Under the pieces are notes generated by a model. That model did no database searches. It was not told the origin of the DNA and saw only the letters and a list, made by a program, of their open reading frames with translations. Positions 33,942 through 45,935 of a stretch of DNA of 64,000 nucleotides are shown here, piece after piece. The translations under genes and the position numbers were made by a program. Each line of letters starts with the position of its first letter. Within the stretch, counting starts at the first letter, position 1. The DNA is from Acanthacorydalis orientalis (taxonomy: Eukaryota > Arthropoda > Insecta > Megaloptera > Corydalidae): contig CM068315.1 in NCBI GenBank assembly GCA_034766995.1, positions 54,846,556 to 54,910,555 on the forward strand. The letters run 5' to 3'.

Positions 33942-33949
33942 GCTTAGAT
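33848..33949 (-). CDS. Sb: Sb first recognised coding exon: start codon and hydrophobic N-terminus (residues 1-31)
   Basis: The minus strand reads a pyrimidine-rich acceptor (TTTCTTTCTAG), eight leader bases, then ATG at 33941-33939. Thirty-one codons beginning [15 protein letters not shown] end one base into the next codon, at donor A/GTAAGT (33847-33842). The Leu/Trp/Val-rich stretch followed by small residues (SNGGA) looks like a secretion signal or short signal anchor. The phase matches the next exon (A+GT gives Ser32). The eight bases before the ATG are in frame without a stop (CTA AGC), so translation could in principle begin in an upstream exon. I chose this ATG because the hydrophobic segment follows it directly. 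Fly Stubble is described as a type II membrane protein, so an N-terminal extension would change the topology class. Confidence 0.85.
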
Positions 33950-34531
33950 CTAGAAAGAAAAAATAAAAAAAGAAAACATCACTTATTTATAATAAACTCC
34001 GTTATAAAATCTGTTATTCGCGCTTTGTAACAAAAATCGAAAACGTTTTAATATGCATATAAATTAAACAACACTTCACTCAGTCACATAAAATATCATT
34101 AAATATATACACAGACATTATTGTAAATCATTTCGAACGTCTTTCAAAGAAATCAACAGTTATAAAGTATAACAGTACGTATTGAGATATGTAAAGAAAG
34201 CATACATGAAACTTCCCCGTTGTTCTCCACTTCAGACATGCCAATAAGTAACACATTCGTACAGAATTTACGATCCTGTGTCTGTTAACATGCGAAACGC
34301 ATGTAAAGTACTTGTAGCTGAAAATGTAGCACGAGCTTTTATTGTCTTGTAATAATAAAATACGAATCGACATAAAACGAATTTCTTTGCAATTCGCGAC
34401 GGCGGAACGTCGTCATTTATTTATTATTTTATTGAAATTTGGTCGAATCTTAAGGATGAAAATAAATTCGTGGAAATTTTTTAAATTGCTTCGCAGCCCT
34501 AAGAGAATTTTATGAATATATATATATATAT

Positions 34532-34581
<50 letters not shown>

Positions 34582-35480
34582 GTTTATAACGACAGTAAAT
34601 TACTTTCAATATAATGTTTGGTCCTAAAACCTGATATAAACTTTTTCACATTTAATCTCGATGCTTTTTCATTTTTAAATAGCAACCTTCACAAATTATA
34701 ACGAAATTATTGAAATGAAAATATAAGATAATACTGAAGACATGATATTGTGAAATATTTTTATAAACTTTTTATGTTAAGAACAATAATAATAATAAAA
34801 TGAATCAATTAAATAAACTACTAAGAAATATCAACATTTTTCTGTGCATCAGCCTCTCTGAGTATGATTACATCGCCGTCTAGATGTGCATAATCGAAAA
34901 TCAAAAGTGGCGAGGTTATGATCAACAATCCAGATTTAAAAAAAAATATCGATCAGAATAAGAATTATTTGTGATTTATGGCAGAGTAAATTATTTATAA
35001 GTGCAATGAGCGTTTTGACATGGAATGAAATTTTGATTTTCAGCAATTTTTCATCCTTTTCTTAGTCTTGTTAAGTGTTAGTGAGTTCCGCTTTTCTTGT
35101 ATTTGTTAAAATTAGTTGAGAATATTCATTTACTCTCAGTAGACTTCTCTTTAAGTTTATTTCTTGTTTATACTTAAAATGTAATTCTTCTCTATTTAAA
35201 TTACTAGTATAATTAACCTTGTCGAGGTCGCGGTCGAAAAAAATTCAGCTTAGGTCGCTTGTATTCGAGAGATAAATTCATTGCTAGTATGTGCGAAAAT
35301 GCGATAAAACATAAAAAAAACACTGCAAATATAATACATGGTGGATTATTTATTTCCTGTTACAATCTAGAAATTATTGGACAAACAAATATAAAGAATA
35401 AAAATTTTTATTACAAAATAACGCAAACATGGTTAATGAAAGAAAATAAAACTAAAAAAAATTTTTTAACATTAATTAAT
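33950..35480. other. AT-rich DNA upstream of the first recognised Sb coding exon
   Basis: Probably Sb 5' intron, since 33950-33951 is the AG acceptor of a minus-strand intron. It holds (TA)n at 34516-34568 and no recognised gene. The short open frames near 34.1-34.4 kb and 35.3-35.5 kb show no family resemblance. Confidence 0.55.
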
Positions 35481-35488
35481 CAGAATCT

Positions 35489-36437
35489 TCAATAGTTGGA
35501 TTTACATTTGTCTCCAAATCCGGGTAAAATTTCGTCTATTGTTACATTCTTTTCCATAGAGTAGCATAATTTATAATTTTCTACAAATTGTGAAAAAATG
35601 TTTCTCACATCCGTTAATTTCTCAAGTTTCAGACGTTCTAAGGAGATAAGTTTGTCATCAAACCTGATACAATTGTGAATAAATCTAAATCTTTGTAAAG
35701 ACTTTATAAGTATAAAAATTTCAATTCCACTACCATCTATAGCCCATAAATCTTGAAAATTTATCCGATTAATCGATATAAACCAGCTAGACATAACAGG
35801 CCTAAAATACTTTCATTTCTTTTTTATCTATTCGTTTAGCATCTCTTTCTGTTGAACACCGTTTCGAAATAGAATCGATGTATTCATTTGTATATAATAA
35901 TATTTGATCTAAAACATCATCAGCGATAAATCAATTCCAAGTTTCCAAGTACTGTCTTGGAATTCCTTCCGTTTGACTGAACTAACGGAAGTTGAAACAA
36001 AATATACTGCGGCTGTCTTCTAAATTGTTTTCTTATTTTATTTTTCCACCATTTTGATTCTTTATCTTTACCAAGAAAATAATCTTCATTCGTAACCAAT
36101 TCATCTTCACTTTCTTCATTAGAAATATCTTGTTCGGTATCCGAATTTCTGAACGAACTTCCACATAATTATCTTCTAAATCACTTTCATTTTTGTATTC
36201 CACTCTATCATTATCATCATCGGATTCGAGTAACATTCACTGAATCTCTTCAAAATCTGATGGATTATCCAATAAATATATTTTTCCAATCATTTTCAAC
36301 GGTAAATAAAAAAAAAACAGATCCAAACATATATCCAACATATCCAGCACATAAAAATAACAAATCTCAGATAAAAAATGCCGATTACAATTCAATTCTT
36401 GACAGGTTTTACTAAAAAAAATACAATAAATGTGCAA
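35489..36437 (-). pseudogene. Decayed piggyBac-like transposase (N-terminal half)
   Basis: Read on the minus strand across frameshifts and stops. An acidic segment LLESDDDNDRVEY (ending near 36200) is followed by YFLGKDKESKWWKNK-like sequence (about 36030-36080), then TNEYIDSIS and RDAKRIDKKEMKVF (about 35820-35910). Next come FQDLWAIDGSGIEIF and LQRFRFIHNCIRFDDK, then VTIDEILPGFGDKCK (down to 35495). The order matches the piggyBac family, including the RFxxxxxCIRFDD and VTIDE..xGF motifs with the first catalytic Asp region. At least two frame breaks and the absence of a recognisable C-terminal half show it is dead. It is antisense to nothing known and lies in probable Sb 5' intron or flank. 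Confidence 0.85.
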
Positions 36438-37113
36438 AGATTTTTGAATTTGTTTTTAAAATGATTGACATTCCTCGCGTACTAATAGAAAACTCTGTTT
36501 ATATTTAAGAACTAGATCACGTTTGAGATCCGATCACATCTATTTACCAACAACTAGAAGTCATGAACGGTCTGAAGAATCTGTTACAGAATAATAGCAC
36601 ATACAGCATCGATATTGGCAATCGTTTAACACGAAATCGTGTGTTATCGATTTGTAATTGACTCTAACAACATATTATTACATAGAATATCGAAGGTTAC
36701 GCTACTTCTTGTCGAGCTGCTGTTTGTAAGCGTTTAATAATACAAGGTAGTCTCAACTTCACGCATGAGTTCCTCCTTGTCAAAAGTGTTATACTGTATA
36801 TATTAATATACCTTTATTCAGTAGCAAATGTGCGATTTATGAGCGACGCATTAAGTATGTGTATTCCTTTCATTAATTTCAAACATTTTAATCATCCAGT
36901 GAAACTAATGAAGGATGTTGTAACGTTCAAGTCACTGAACTTGATGTGAATCGTAGAGAGAATGCACTTCTGTGCGAGTGATATGTGAAGCATTTATATT
37001 ATTTCAGAATGATCGAATATCGTTTTGATTTTAATTAAATCAATAAATTCTTAAACGTTTTCACTGTTTTATTTTTCTAATATGTATTTATTATATTTTT
37101 ATAATTGTGTTAC

Positions 37114-37162
<49 letters not shown>

Positions 37163-37674
37163 GTAAGTGCAAAAAGAACGAAAGAATTTGAATACTTAAT
37201 GTTTTTTTAAAAAAGAAAACATTTTCTCTTTTCAGAATTTTATAAATAAAACTTGTGGAACTTATCATAGAAAGGTACATGATGGAATAATGTCCGAAAA
37301 TGATTGAACTTTATTTTGAAAACCAGCGTATGATTATTTTGACGCAGCAAGCAGATCGTCGTTATTATTATGTTCAGTGTAAAAAAATAATAATAGAAAT
37401 TGTTTTGATCAAAAATATGTACTATAATGTGGCACTTTTTGAAAAATAAACTATTCTTTCTAGAATATTTATCGAAAAAAAGAATTTAATAAAATATACT
37501 AAAAGTATTATATGAGGTATGTAGATGAATTAAATAAAAAAAATTAACAAGTTAATAAATATTAATTTCTATTTTTATAAATGTATGTTTATGATTTACA
37601 TGTTGAAATTACTAACAGGAGTAAACCGACATTTGAATCATATATGTTAACAACCATATACAGATGTATATAGT

Positions 37675-37678
<4 letters not shown>

Positions 37679-37743
<65 letters not shown>
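37679..37743. repeat. (TA)n microsatellite, about 65 bp
   Basis: Uninterrupted TA run flanked by GTATATAGTTGTG and CTGTATATATGAATG. Confidence 0.97.
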
Positions 37744-37745
<2 letters not shown>

Positions 37746-38260
37746 TGTATATATGAATGTATGTACATATTGAACACGTGCGTGTGATACACTTCACAGT
37801 TTATTAAGTAAAATCGAAACACGTTTGTTCTAATTTAATTTATAAATTAATTACTTTCATTTAAAGTGATTAATATTAATTTTTTGCCTGTTCTTCAAAG
37901 TAGTATGTACTCTTGATTAATTACACATCGATGAGTGATATTCTAAATAATTCATTTTATATTTTCGTCCATTCAAAAACGTCTCGTATATTTTTTCAAA
38001 ACGTTTTTCAACGTGTTAATCATTTGAATTGAAACATCAATTAGTGAGATAAAATTGTTATTTTTTTTTATTCGACTGAATGGTTATCAATTATAGATTT
38101 TAAAAAAAAACGCTTTACTTATATAGCTTCATTAAACTAACTTATTTAATTTTTAAAGATCGACATCTTTTCGATTGTGAATTTCAAAAAAAGAAATTAT
38201 TTAGTAAATATTTCTTTCCTTTAAAAACAAGGCAAGCAAATCAATCCGAATATTTTACAA

Positions 38261-38297
<37 letters not shown>

Positions 38298-39359
38298 TTT
38301 CTTAATTATCGAAAATTAAATACAAATAAATAATAATGTCTTCCTAATAAAATCCATTATTTTCTATAGAAAATCTACTGCATTAGTCATTATTTTTATC
38401 TATTTATCAATATTACATTTATTTATTTTTCTTTTTGAAAGGTATATTTTTTAACAATTTTATGAAATATTTAAAAAAAATATTGATTTTAATAAAAATG
38501 TTCTGATATACTCACTATTATCGATATGACTATTTTTTAATGAAAAATAAATATTAATTCATATTTTTTTAAAAAAATGAAACTGGATAAAAATGTTAAT
38601 GGAAGTAAAATTTTAAATTAAATATATACATCTGTAATGTTTTTGAACGAAACACGTACAGTTTATTGTTAAATGCAGATTTAATATTTTATTGAAATAA
38701 AATTATATAATATATTCCTGAACAATATTTTTCTATCAATTCCAGAGCTAATGCTTCCATGAATATGTATTAAATTTTGTCGATATGTTTCTATGAATGT
38801 ATTTTGAATTTAATTAATTGTTTGATTTTTAAACCACTCAGATTTTAATTCAATTTTTATTTAAACGAATCTGTCAGTTAATAAAAAGTAATGAATCCAT
38901 AACAAAACCTTTAAACATATTAGATACTTATCGTGCCATTCACTCGAATAACGACACACACAGTTCTTTTTTCATAAAAATGCATTTTACGATTTCACAA
39001 ATTATACTTGATTTGCAAATATGCAAATCATTCTTGATAATTCTGAACTTGTTTCGAAATGATTATTTGTTATCTTGAAATCTTTGACAAATTTTCGAAT
39101 ACTAAACGAAATTAAGAACATATTTTTAGAATTTTATTCAAACCTGTCTGTATACAAATATGTTGATTAAACTGATTTCCGGAATGCAATCAGCGCCTTC
39201 AGATATTTTTGAATCTTCATCGATTCGACTTAATAACGTATCAATAAAGATGTATATCCCTGTGTACCGTTTCCGAAATCAAACCAGATACTATTTTGGG
39301 TTGGAAATATTTAAATTTAGTTATACGATCTAACTGTTCTGCGGTAATTAATATTACTG

Positions 39360-39860
39360 CTATCCTACGATGTCAACGCACCTTTTTCGAAACGATATTT
39401 ATGTCAGAAGAGTGATTTTTTCAGAGTCTAGTGGAAAAGTGCACGTCGCGTCGCATTTACCTTATGTACGTTTTTAATATGAAACAAAGAACAGGTATAT
39501 CAATAAATATACGTTTGTAAAACAAACAATGAACACTCGAGGTATTAATTTGTTACAAGCTACATATAATGACCTGTAACAGCGAACCTCCCGTGAAAGG
39601 CTTCTATTCAGTCGAAGAACAAACAGTTATTCAAACATCGAATTAACATTCAAACTGCGACGATGATTGTTGGTGCAAATGAAGAGATCTGTGAAGAATG
39701 CCTTCATGTAACGCACAGACTCCGTTTTTGATGTGCGTGAAACGCGAACGAGACGAATGCGTACGGGTGCGTTTCGCAGCCGTTGACGAGACAGAGAGGA
39801 GACATCGATCGCAGACGAACGCGTGATGATTATAACAAATAGTTACGGATGCATCTCAGG
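39360..39860. promoter_or_regulatory. GC-richer island, candidate Sb promoter or enhancer
   Basis: CpG-dense stretches (GTGCACGTCGCGTCGCA, CGTGAAACGCGAACGAGACG, CGTACGGGTGCGTTTCGCAG, CAGACGAACGCGTGATG) in an AT-rich setting about 5.4-5.9 kb upstream of the first recognised Sb coding exon. No open frame of note. It is one of two upstream candidates for a leader exon or control region. Confidence 0.35.
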
Positions 39861-40138
39861 TTTTTTTTTTATCGCATGTTGAAAGAGGTTAAATGGTCAT
39901 TCATGGTTGTCGTTCATTCTTTAATATTAATGTTATTGTTGTTAAACGCATCCGATATCTGTATATAGTTGTGTGAGAAATACGACTTGTAGTTATTAAT
40001 TTTTAACGATTTCATGTAATTTATTCGAGACTCGGATAAATAAAACTTTTTATCACTCGCGTAGATGTTTATTAAGGAATAATGGAACAATACTGGTACG
40101 TTTTGTTCTCTATTCTAAGTTATTGCGGCAAAAAACGT

Positions 40139-40186
<48 letters not shown>
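40139..40186. repeat. (CA)n(TA)n compound microsatellite
   Basis: About 18 bp CA followed by about 30 bp TA. Confidence 0.95.
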
Positions 40187-40191
<5 letters not shown>

Positions 40192-40689
40192 CTGAACAGC
40201 AACTTACATCATTCTGTTATGTGACATGATTTATTTATAATTTTATAAAGCACATATCCTGTCTAGGCAAAAAATAATTTATAGTGTTGAAGATCGTTAC
40301 ACGGTGTCAATAATACTTTATAAAATCGTAAATAACTACTGAAATGAACAGAAAATCAAACAGTACACAGTAATGAAAGGATTAAATTATATATAATTCA
40401 TGAAATGTCTCCTTGTATGTCCATGAAAATAATGTAATGATGAAGGTGCTTGTACTCTACTGATTATCTGACAGATGGATGATAAATAGATTCAGAACCT
40501 GATTTTAAAGAAACTTTAATCCATGTCGCCCAAAATGTCTCCCTGTAGGACTTGTTAAATTTACTACTATGTATTATACGTGGTCTAGAATACATGATCT
40601 CTTTAAAAAATGTGTAATGTTAGGGTGTAACACATGAAATTGAGGAATTTGTAGGTGAGAATTAAAATGTTTTTATTAAAACGAAATAT

Positions 40690-41000
40690 ATTTAATCAAA
40701 GAAGCTCCATCAGCTCCAACGGTGTTTTTCCAACGAAAAATTAGATTGTTTATCTGATTTTTATAAAAATAGACATTTTTAGAGCTTAAAAAAAAAAAAG
40801 TCTTTGAATTCTTGAATCACTTCAGAATTTTTTATTTCTTAAATAATATTCCACGTGGCAAAAAAGATGACGGTCTGTCGGTGAAAGATCCGGTGAATAA
40901 GGGGGATGCGTTAAAATTTCATAATTTAATGAATTTAATTTGGAAATTATGATTCGAGATGTGTGTGGTGGTTGAGCATTGCCTTGCAATAGTATTTGCC
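40690..41000 (-). pseudogene. Mariner transposase C-terminal relic
   Basis: The minus strand, from about 40990 downwards, reads LQGNAQPPHTS, then LNSLNYEILTHPPYSPDLSP and TDRHLFCHVEYYLRNKKF, a stop, and finally NNLIFRWKNTVGADGASLI near 40720. The HPPYSPDLSPTDxHLF block is the hallmark of the mariner catalytic C-terminus (final catalytic Asp in YSPDL..TD), and NAQPH replaces the usual DNAxPH, so the second catalytic Asp is lost. In-frame stops and this loss show it is inactive. No ends were recognised. Confidence 0.82.
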
Positions 41001-41884
41001 TTATCTATCGATTAGCATTAAGCTATTCATTTATTTTTCTACAATTATCACTGAATTTGTAAAAATTATAATTTATTTCCCTTTTTTCCATCATACCATT
41101 TAAATATATGATACATTTTTTTACTTCAGAAGTTTGTATTTTTTGTTTTTTTTTTCTATAGTATTTTCTAAAATATTCGTATCCAATTCACAAATCTAAC
41201 TAAAAATTATTTTAATTTTTTTATAGCTAAAGATATATTAATCTAGATCAATTATTTCAAATGTTTCTATAAAATTTTTTCTTTAAATTTTAAATTAGAG
41301 TGCATAGAAGTCAATGAATAACTCAATTAATAATTGAATTTCATGAATATCTTACATATTTAAACCTTTTTTTAATAATTTAATAGCTCTTCGAATAGTA
41401 TAATCCAAAATTGTTGAACATGTGAGGTATTTCTCTTTGAAAAGTATCTGATGGTATGAAGCACCTCTGAATAGTATTCAATATTTCTAAAGTAATAAAG
41501 AAGTAAAATCGTATAATCCATTTTTGTCCATACTGTATATGACATACTAAGAATATAATATTACATGTACACAAAAGAATACTTAATCAAAGATATACAT
41601 CACCTTATCTATTTTTTTTCTATTTAAATCATTTTAAATAGATGACAAACTTAAGCTCGTTAACGTTTCAAGAAAATCTCTTCTCTTAATGTAAGATGAA
41701 ATATAGAAAAAGTTCAGACTGTATTACTAATTCATTAAATCATATTGTATGCTCCTAAATTATCACAATAGATACATATTTAAATAAATAAATAATATTT
41801 CATATTACAAAGTTCTGGCAGATTAAGAATAGTCTTAAATATTTGGGTATATATTCGATGCCTTAGGTTTTATCAAACGAAATA

Positions 41885-42433
41885 TTAGGTTGGTAGAAAA
41901 ATAATTTCGGTTTTTCTTTTCTGAATTCTAACCTTTTTTTTAATGAAAATATCGTTTCATTGTGGTCACATTAATATCATTTTAAAGTGAATTTTTCTGT
42001 CAGTGTTTTGGTAACAACAACCTCGGTTTTATTATTAATTTTGGTTCAAATCGGGCTATTGACTTAAAGATGGAAAAAAATTTAATAAGAGCAAATTTTT
42101 TTGCGTGTTCAAAACGGGTGGTAAAGCAACAGAAACTGCTCTTAAACTAAACGATGCTTTTGGTATGGGTACTGTTAAGAAACGTACCAAAAATTGGGGA
42201 TAAGAGCATCGAAGATGAAGAAGGTCGCTGCGATCCTTTTTCAGTTCATAACGACCAACTGGAGACGTTTAATAAATCAGGACCATGCACAACAATTCGA
42301 AAGTTTGCACAAAAGTTAGTAGTCAGCCATCTAATAGTTCTAGACCTCTTAAAACAGCGAAGAACATCAAAAAAGAGAGAAATGATTATGAATTCGAGGG
42401 TCACCAACCGCAATTATTTTTCTACCAACCTAA
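41885..42433 (+). mobile_element. Internally deleted mariner element (549 bp) with both ends
   Basis: The left end TTAGGTTGGTAGAAAAATAA follows a TA; the right end (AACCGCAATTATTTTTCTAC then CAACCTAA) is its inverse. Between them lie a leader with AATATCATTTTAAAGTGAAT and a broken transposase start (ATGGAAAAAAATTTAATAAG). The DNA-binding region then reads SIEDEEGRCDPFSVHNDQLE and CTTIRKFAQKLVVSHLI (about 42204-42340). The catalytic two thirds is deleted and frames are shifted, so it is non-autonomous. It matches the mellifera-type mariner organisation and is the best reference for the other fragments here. Confidence 0.85.
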
Positions 42434-42439
42434 CAGATA

Positions 42440-42860
42440 TTTGAATCATGACAGATATTTGAAACAATCATTAAATATTTATTTTATTAATATAATAATT
42501 AAAAATATTATATTAATTATACAATAATTATTTACATAATAAATAATTATTATATTTATTAATATAAATATTTATTTATATTAATAGAATATTTTATATT
42601 TTATTTATTATATAATTTTATATATACTTTTTTATATTTTATTTATATTAATAAAAATAAACGTTTATTAATAAAATAATTATAAAAAATAAAAATTCTC
42701 TCTTTTTAAACGATTTCTATTCTATTTTTTCTAAAAATATAACACATAAATATACAATTAACTCAATTAAATATTAATTACTATTTAATAAATATTTTAA
42801 GTGTCATTTTTATACTTTTATTCATATTTTTCTTACACTAAATAATATTTAAGAAGTATA
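42440..42860. other. Extremely AT-rich block
   Basis: Around 95% A+T by eye, built of AATAATTAT/TATTTATATT runs, directly right of the mariner element. No gene. May act as a breakage or attachment region; that is speculation. Confidence 0.5.
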
Positions 42861-43310
42861 AACTAGTGTGTATATATATATAAAACTAGAACAGTTTATT
42901 CAAACATGAAATTATTGATGAAAATAAAATAAACAAATAGACACATGTTGTGAAAACATGCTAGAAGATTCTCACAAAAGAATAATTAATAAACAGTACA
43001 AAGAGGATATGTTTTGATCCAAACCGTTAGTTTTCATTCAAACAATACATAACGAATAATAACAAACCATAAATTAAAAATCGAGTACAAATGAGAAAAT
43101 TGTATATGTTTTATAATGAGTACTCGATTCTTTTATGAAACAGAATACATTTCTAAATAATACTATAAAAAAATACTGTAAATAAATAAAACAAAACTAC
43201 TAACGTGCAAATGAATAAATTTAACTTTTGATTACACGGTTGTACATAAAAATATTTTTATTCGAATATTAGAAAAAATTGTTTAAAATTATTACCATGT
43301 TTTAATAAAA

Positions 43311-43354
<44 letters not shown>

Positions 43355-44690
43355 CAAAAATAAAATACAATATTTATAGTTTTTATAATTATTATTTGTC
43401 ATATTTAATATATGTGTATAATCATTTATTTTACTTTACGATTACATCTCCACTTTAATAAATTGTAAACCGAAAATATGTTCATAAATAAAATAAATTT
43501 TAAGTAATTCTAGATGCGATTTAAATGCTGTCGACAAGCAAATCTGATATCTTTTATACATTCTTAGTATGAGTGGACATACAGAAGAATTCTTCGAATA
43601 CGACTTGTAGTCATCATTCACACTAGATTTAAAATTGTATTCTCTCTCTACAATCTTCAATCATCTTTAATTTTTATTTATGTTCTTCATCGACAAATAT
43701 TTACATTGTTTGAAAATTAAAAACAGTTGAAAGAAATTCGTACAAAAAAAAATCGAAAATTAGATATTTATAAATCCAATGGAATAAAAATGTGAATTTT
43801 TTTTAATATATTTTTCTTTTAAAAAAATATATGAAAAGTATGTTTATAAATAAAATGCAACAGAAGCTTCGAAATAAAATAAAAATGTAGTATAAAAAAA
43901 CATAAGAAATGTTTTATAATTTATTACTTAATTATTATTTATTTTAAAAAACCATCTCTACAAGAAAAATTAAGAAGCTGAATTTAAAAAGTCAATAAAA
44001 TAAATTAAGGTTTTATTATATATTTTCTTTTATAAATATAAATACTTTATGAAACTATTATATTAAATAAAATTCTTAAACGATTTCATAAAAAAGAGCA
44101 CACATTTTTTTAAAAAAAAAATAATGTAAATGAAAGTTAATAATTACAATTCTATGCTTTTATATCTGTCACCCCGTTGATAGATTTTTTTGTCCTTTTA
44201 AATCATTCGAGTTGTTTAAGTCGGGGTTTATTCGCGTTTTTATTTAATTTTTTTATATATATTTCAATAAATATTAAATAGTCTGATTTATAATTTAAAA
44301 ATTGTTTGTGTTAATCGAATCAGATAATCCAAAGGGATGAAAATGACCATGACAAAATAATTGAATTGGTTTTTATAATTGATTCGTATTCGAGATAATT
44401 AAATAAATAATATTCCAAAATATTAATTCTACAATGAACATATTACATGTTAATAAACTAAAATAGAAATGCAGTTAATCTATCGAGTTTGTCGATTGAA
44501 AAAAAAGTAAGGAATGCAATTAAGACTAATGTTAAAAAGAATTGAAAACAATAAGTGAACTTGACCAAATTTTAAGTACTCGTTTTATTATTTCGATCCA
44601 TCGTGGAATGGTGTCACTTTTGTTTGTAGACGAAAAAAAAATCTTAATATGATTTCGATTAAACATAAAAGCACTCACATATAAAGGTCA
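42860..44690. other. AT-rich DNA without recognised gene
   Basis: Contains (TA)n at about 43315-43352; otherwise simple AT-rich sequence. The 72-codon minus-strand open frame near 43.5 kb has no family resemblance. Confidence 0.55.
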
Positions 44691-45070
44691 ACAATTCCAA
44701 ATATGCATTCAATTACGTTTACTGTAAAGGGTCATCATCGTGTGACGTTCAATGTATTAACAACATACACCTGTCGACAGCTGCAATGTCAATATGTTGC
44801 ACTGTTGCAAGGTTGAAAGTTGCATAAACACTGCATACTAATAGCAGAAGTCTGTGCAGATTTGCGATATAAAGTGCATAATGCTCCACCTACATGTTAC
44901 ATGCTCTCACGTTATTACATCCTCGCCTGTTTAGATCATTGATAAGTCGGCATCGCATTAAATCACGTAACGCTTTTAAATCTAGTTTCTGAATGGAAAC
45001 ATGTATCGGGATTCGAACAGAATGAATGGAAAACTGTATCCACGCATCGATATCGATAATTTATTGCATA
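44690..45070. promoter_or_regulatory. Candidate enhancer with E-box cluster
   Basis: A GC-richer patch of about 380 bases. CACCTGTCGACAGCTGCAAT at about 44769 packs two E-boxes (CACCTG and CAGCTG) around a GTCGAC palindrome. It is preceded by GTGACGTTC and followed by repeated TTGCA motifs (ATGTTGCACTGTTGCAAGG). bHLH factors bind CANNTG, so control of a developmental gene is plausible. No coding potential. Confidence 0.35.
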
Positions 45071-45447
45071 GCACTTGAGAAATGTTATTTTCGCATATCG
45101 CCATCTTCCATGGCGTAGTGTTTTCTTATAATTTCCATAAGAGTGCGCATTTTTTTCATATTAATATGGGCGATAAAATGATACCGATATTTAAAATCGA
45201 AATAATGTGCTACCTCCTCTTCAAAAAACAAAATATAAAATTTACATTTTTTTTAAATAACACTATATTTCTACGAATTTACAAACGACATTCTAATGAA
45301 ATATTTACAGTTTGTATTAAGAAAAAAAAACATTGAAACAAGTTTTACCAGAATTTCTGAAGATGATTACTAAAAAAAAATTAACATTTGATATTCTGAA
45401 AAAACAATTATTGGAGTACAGAGGCTGTGTGGAAATATTTCACTTAA

Positions 45448-45515
45448 CACATTGCCGACCGCTGATGTTTTGCTAAAATTTTCTATGGGACCGGCGGTTT
45501 TAGACATATACAATT
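45448..45515 (+). mobile_element. One-ended piggyBac-type terminus
   Basis: TTAA at 45444-45447 is followed by CACATTGCCGACCGCTGATG, and downstream GGGACCGGCGGTTTTAG forms an imperfect inverted copy of ACCGCTG. TTAA plus a short C-rich end and a subterminal inverted repeat is the architecture of piggyBac-like ends. The opposite end was not found. Confidence 0.45.
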
Positions 45516-45743
45516 ATATTAGAAGGTGTGAAATAAAACTGTGTGTAATATATAAATGCAAGAATAAATTAGTTTATATATATATATACTAAAATCAAAC
45601 ATAAATCTGATAGAAAATAAATATGTACTTATTATATTACTAAATCTAGATTCAAAAATGAAAATACATTGGTTTGCATTTATATTGTTTACATATGAAT
45701 GGAGAAAGTATCAACAATACTATCAAACTATTGATAAGTATGG

Positions 45744-45840
45744 TAAAAAGGCAAGTTGAACACCGTTTTTTGGAAAAAATCGATTTTATTTTTCAACATA
45801 GTCTCCATTGAGGGCTATACACTTGCTGTAGTGAATCTAA
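45744..45840 (-). pseudogene. Mariner transposase C-terminal tip
   Basis: The minus strand reads KCIALNGDYVEK and stop (about 45829-45795), followed by AAAACGGTGTTCAACTTGCC, which looks like the untranslated tail and terminus of a mariner. This C-terminus (CI..xGDYVE) differs from the family with TTAGGTTGGTAG ends, so it is a second mariner lineage. Cut off on the right by the (TA)n tract at 45861. Confidence 0.65.
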
Positions 45841-45860
45841 ATTCATGGAGGCGATGAGAA

Positions 45861-45929
<69 letters not shown>
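45861..45929. repeat. (TA)n microsatellite, about 69 bp
   Basis: Near-pure TA run adjoining the mariner fragment. Confidence 0.96.

Positions 45930-45935
<6 letters not shown>

Larger units (their letters stand above)
36438..40680. other. AT-rich DNA without recognised gene
   Basis: Holds (TA)n tracts at 37116-37159, 37679-37743, about 38264-38294 and a (CA)n(TA)n tract at 40139-40186, a short palindrome TAACACGAAATCGTGTGTTA at about 36629, and a GC-richer patch at 39360-39860 listed separately. Confidence 0.6.

Noticed and set aside
35259..35495. 78-codon plus-strand frame next to the piggyBac relic
   Set aside because: Lies opposite to the transposase strand and shows no match to known piggyBac segments.
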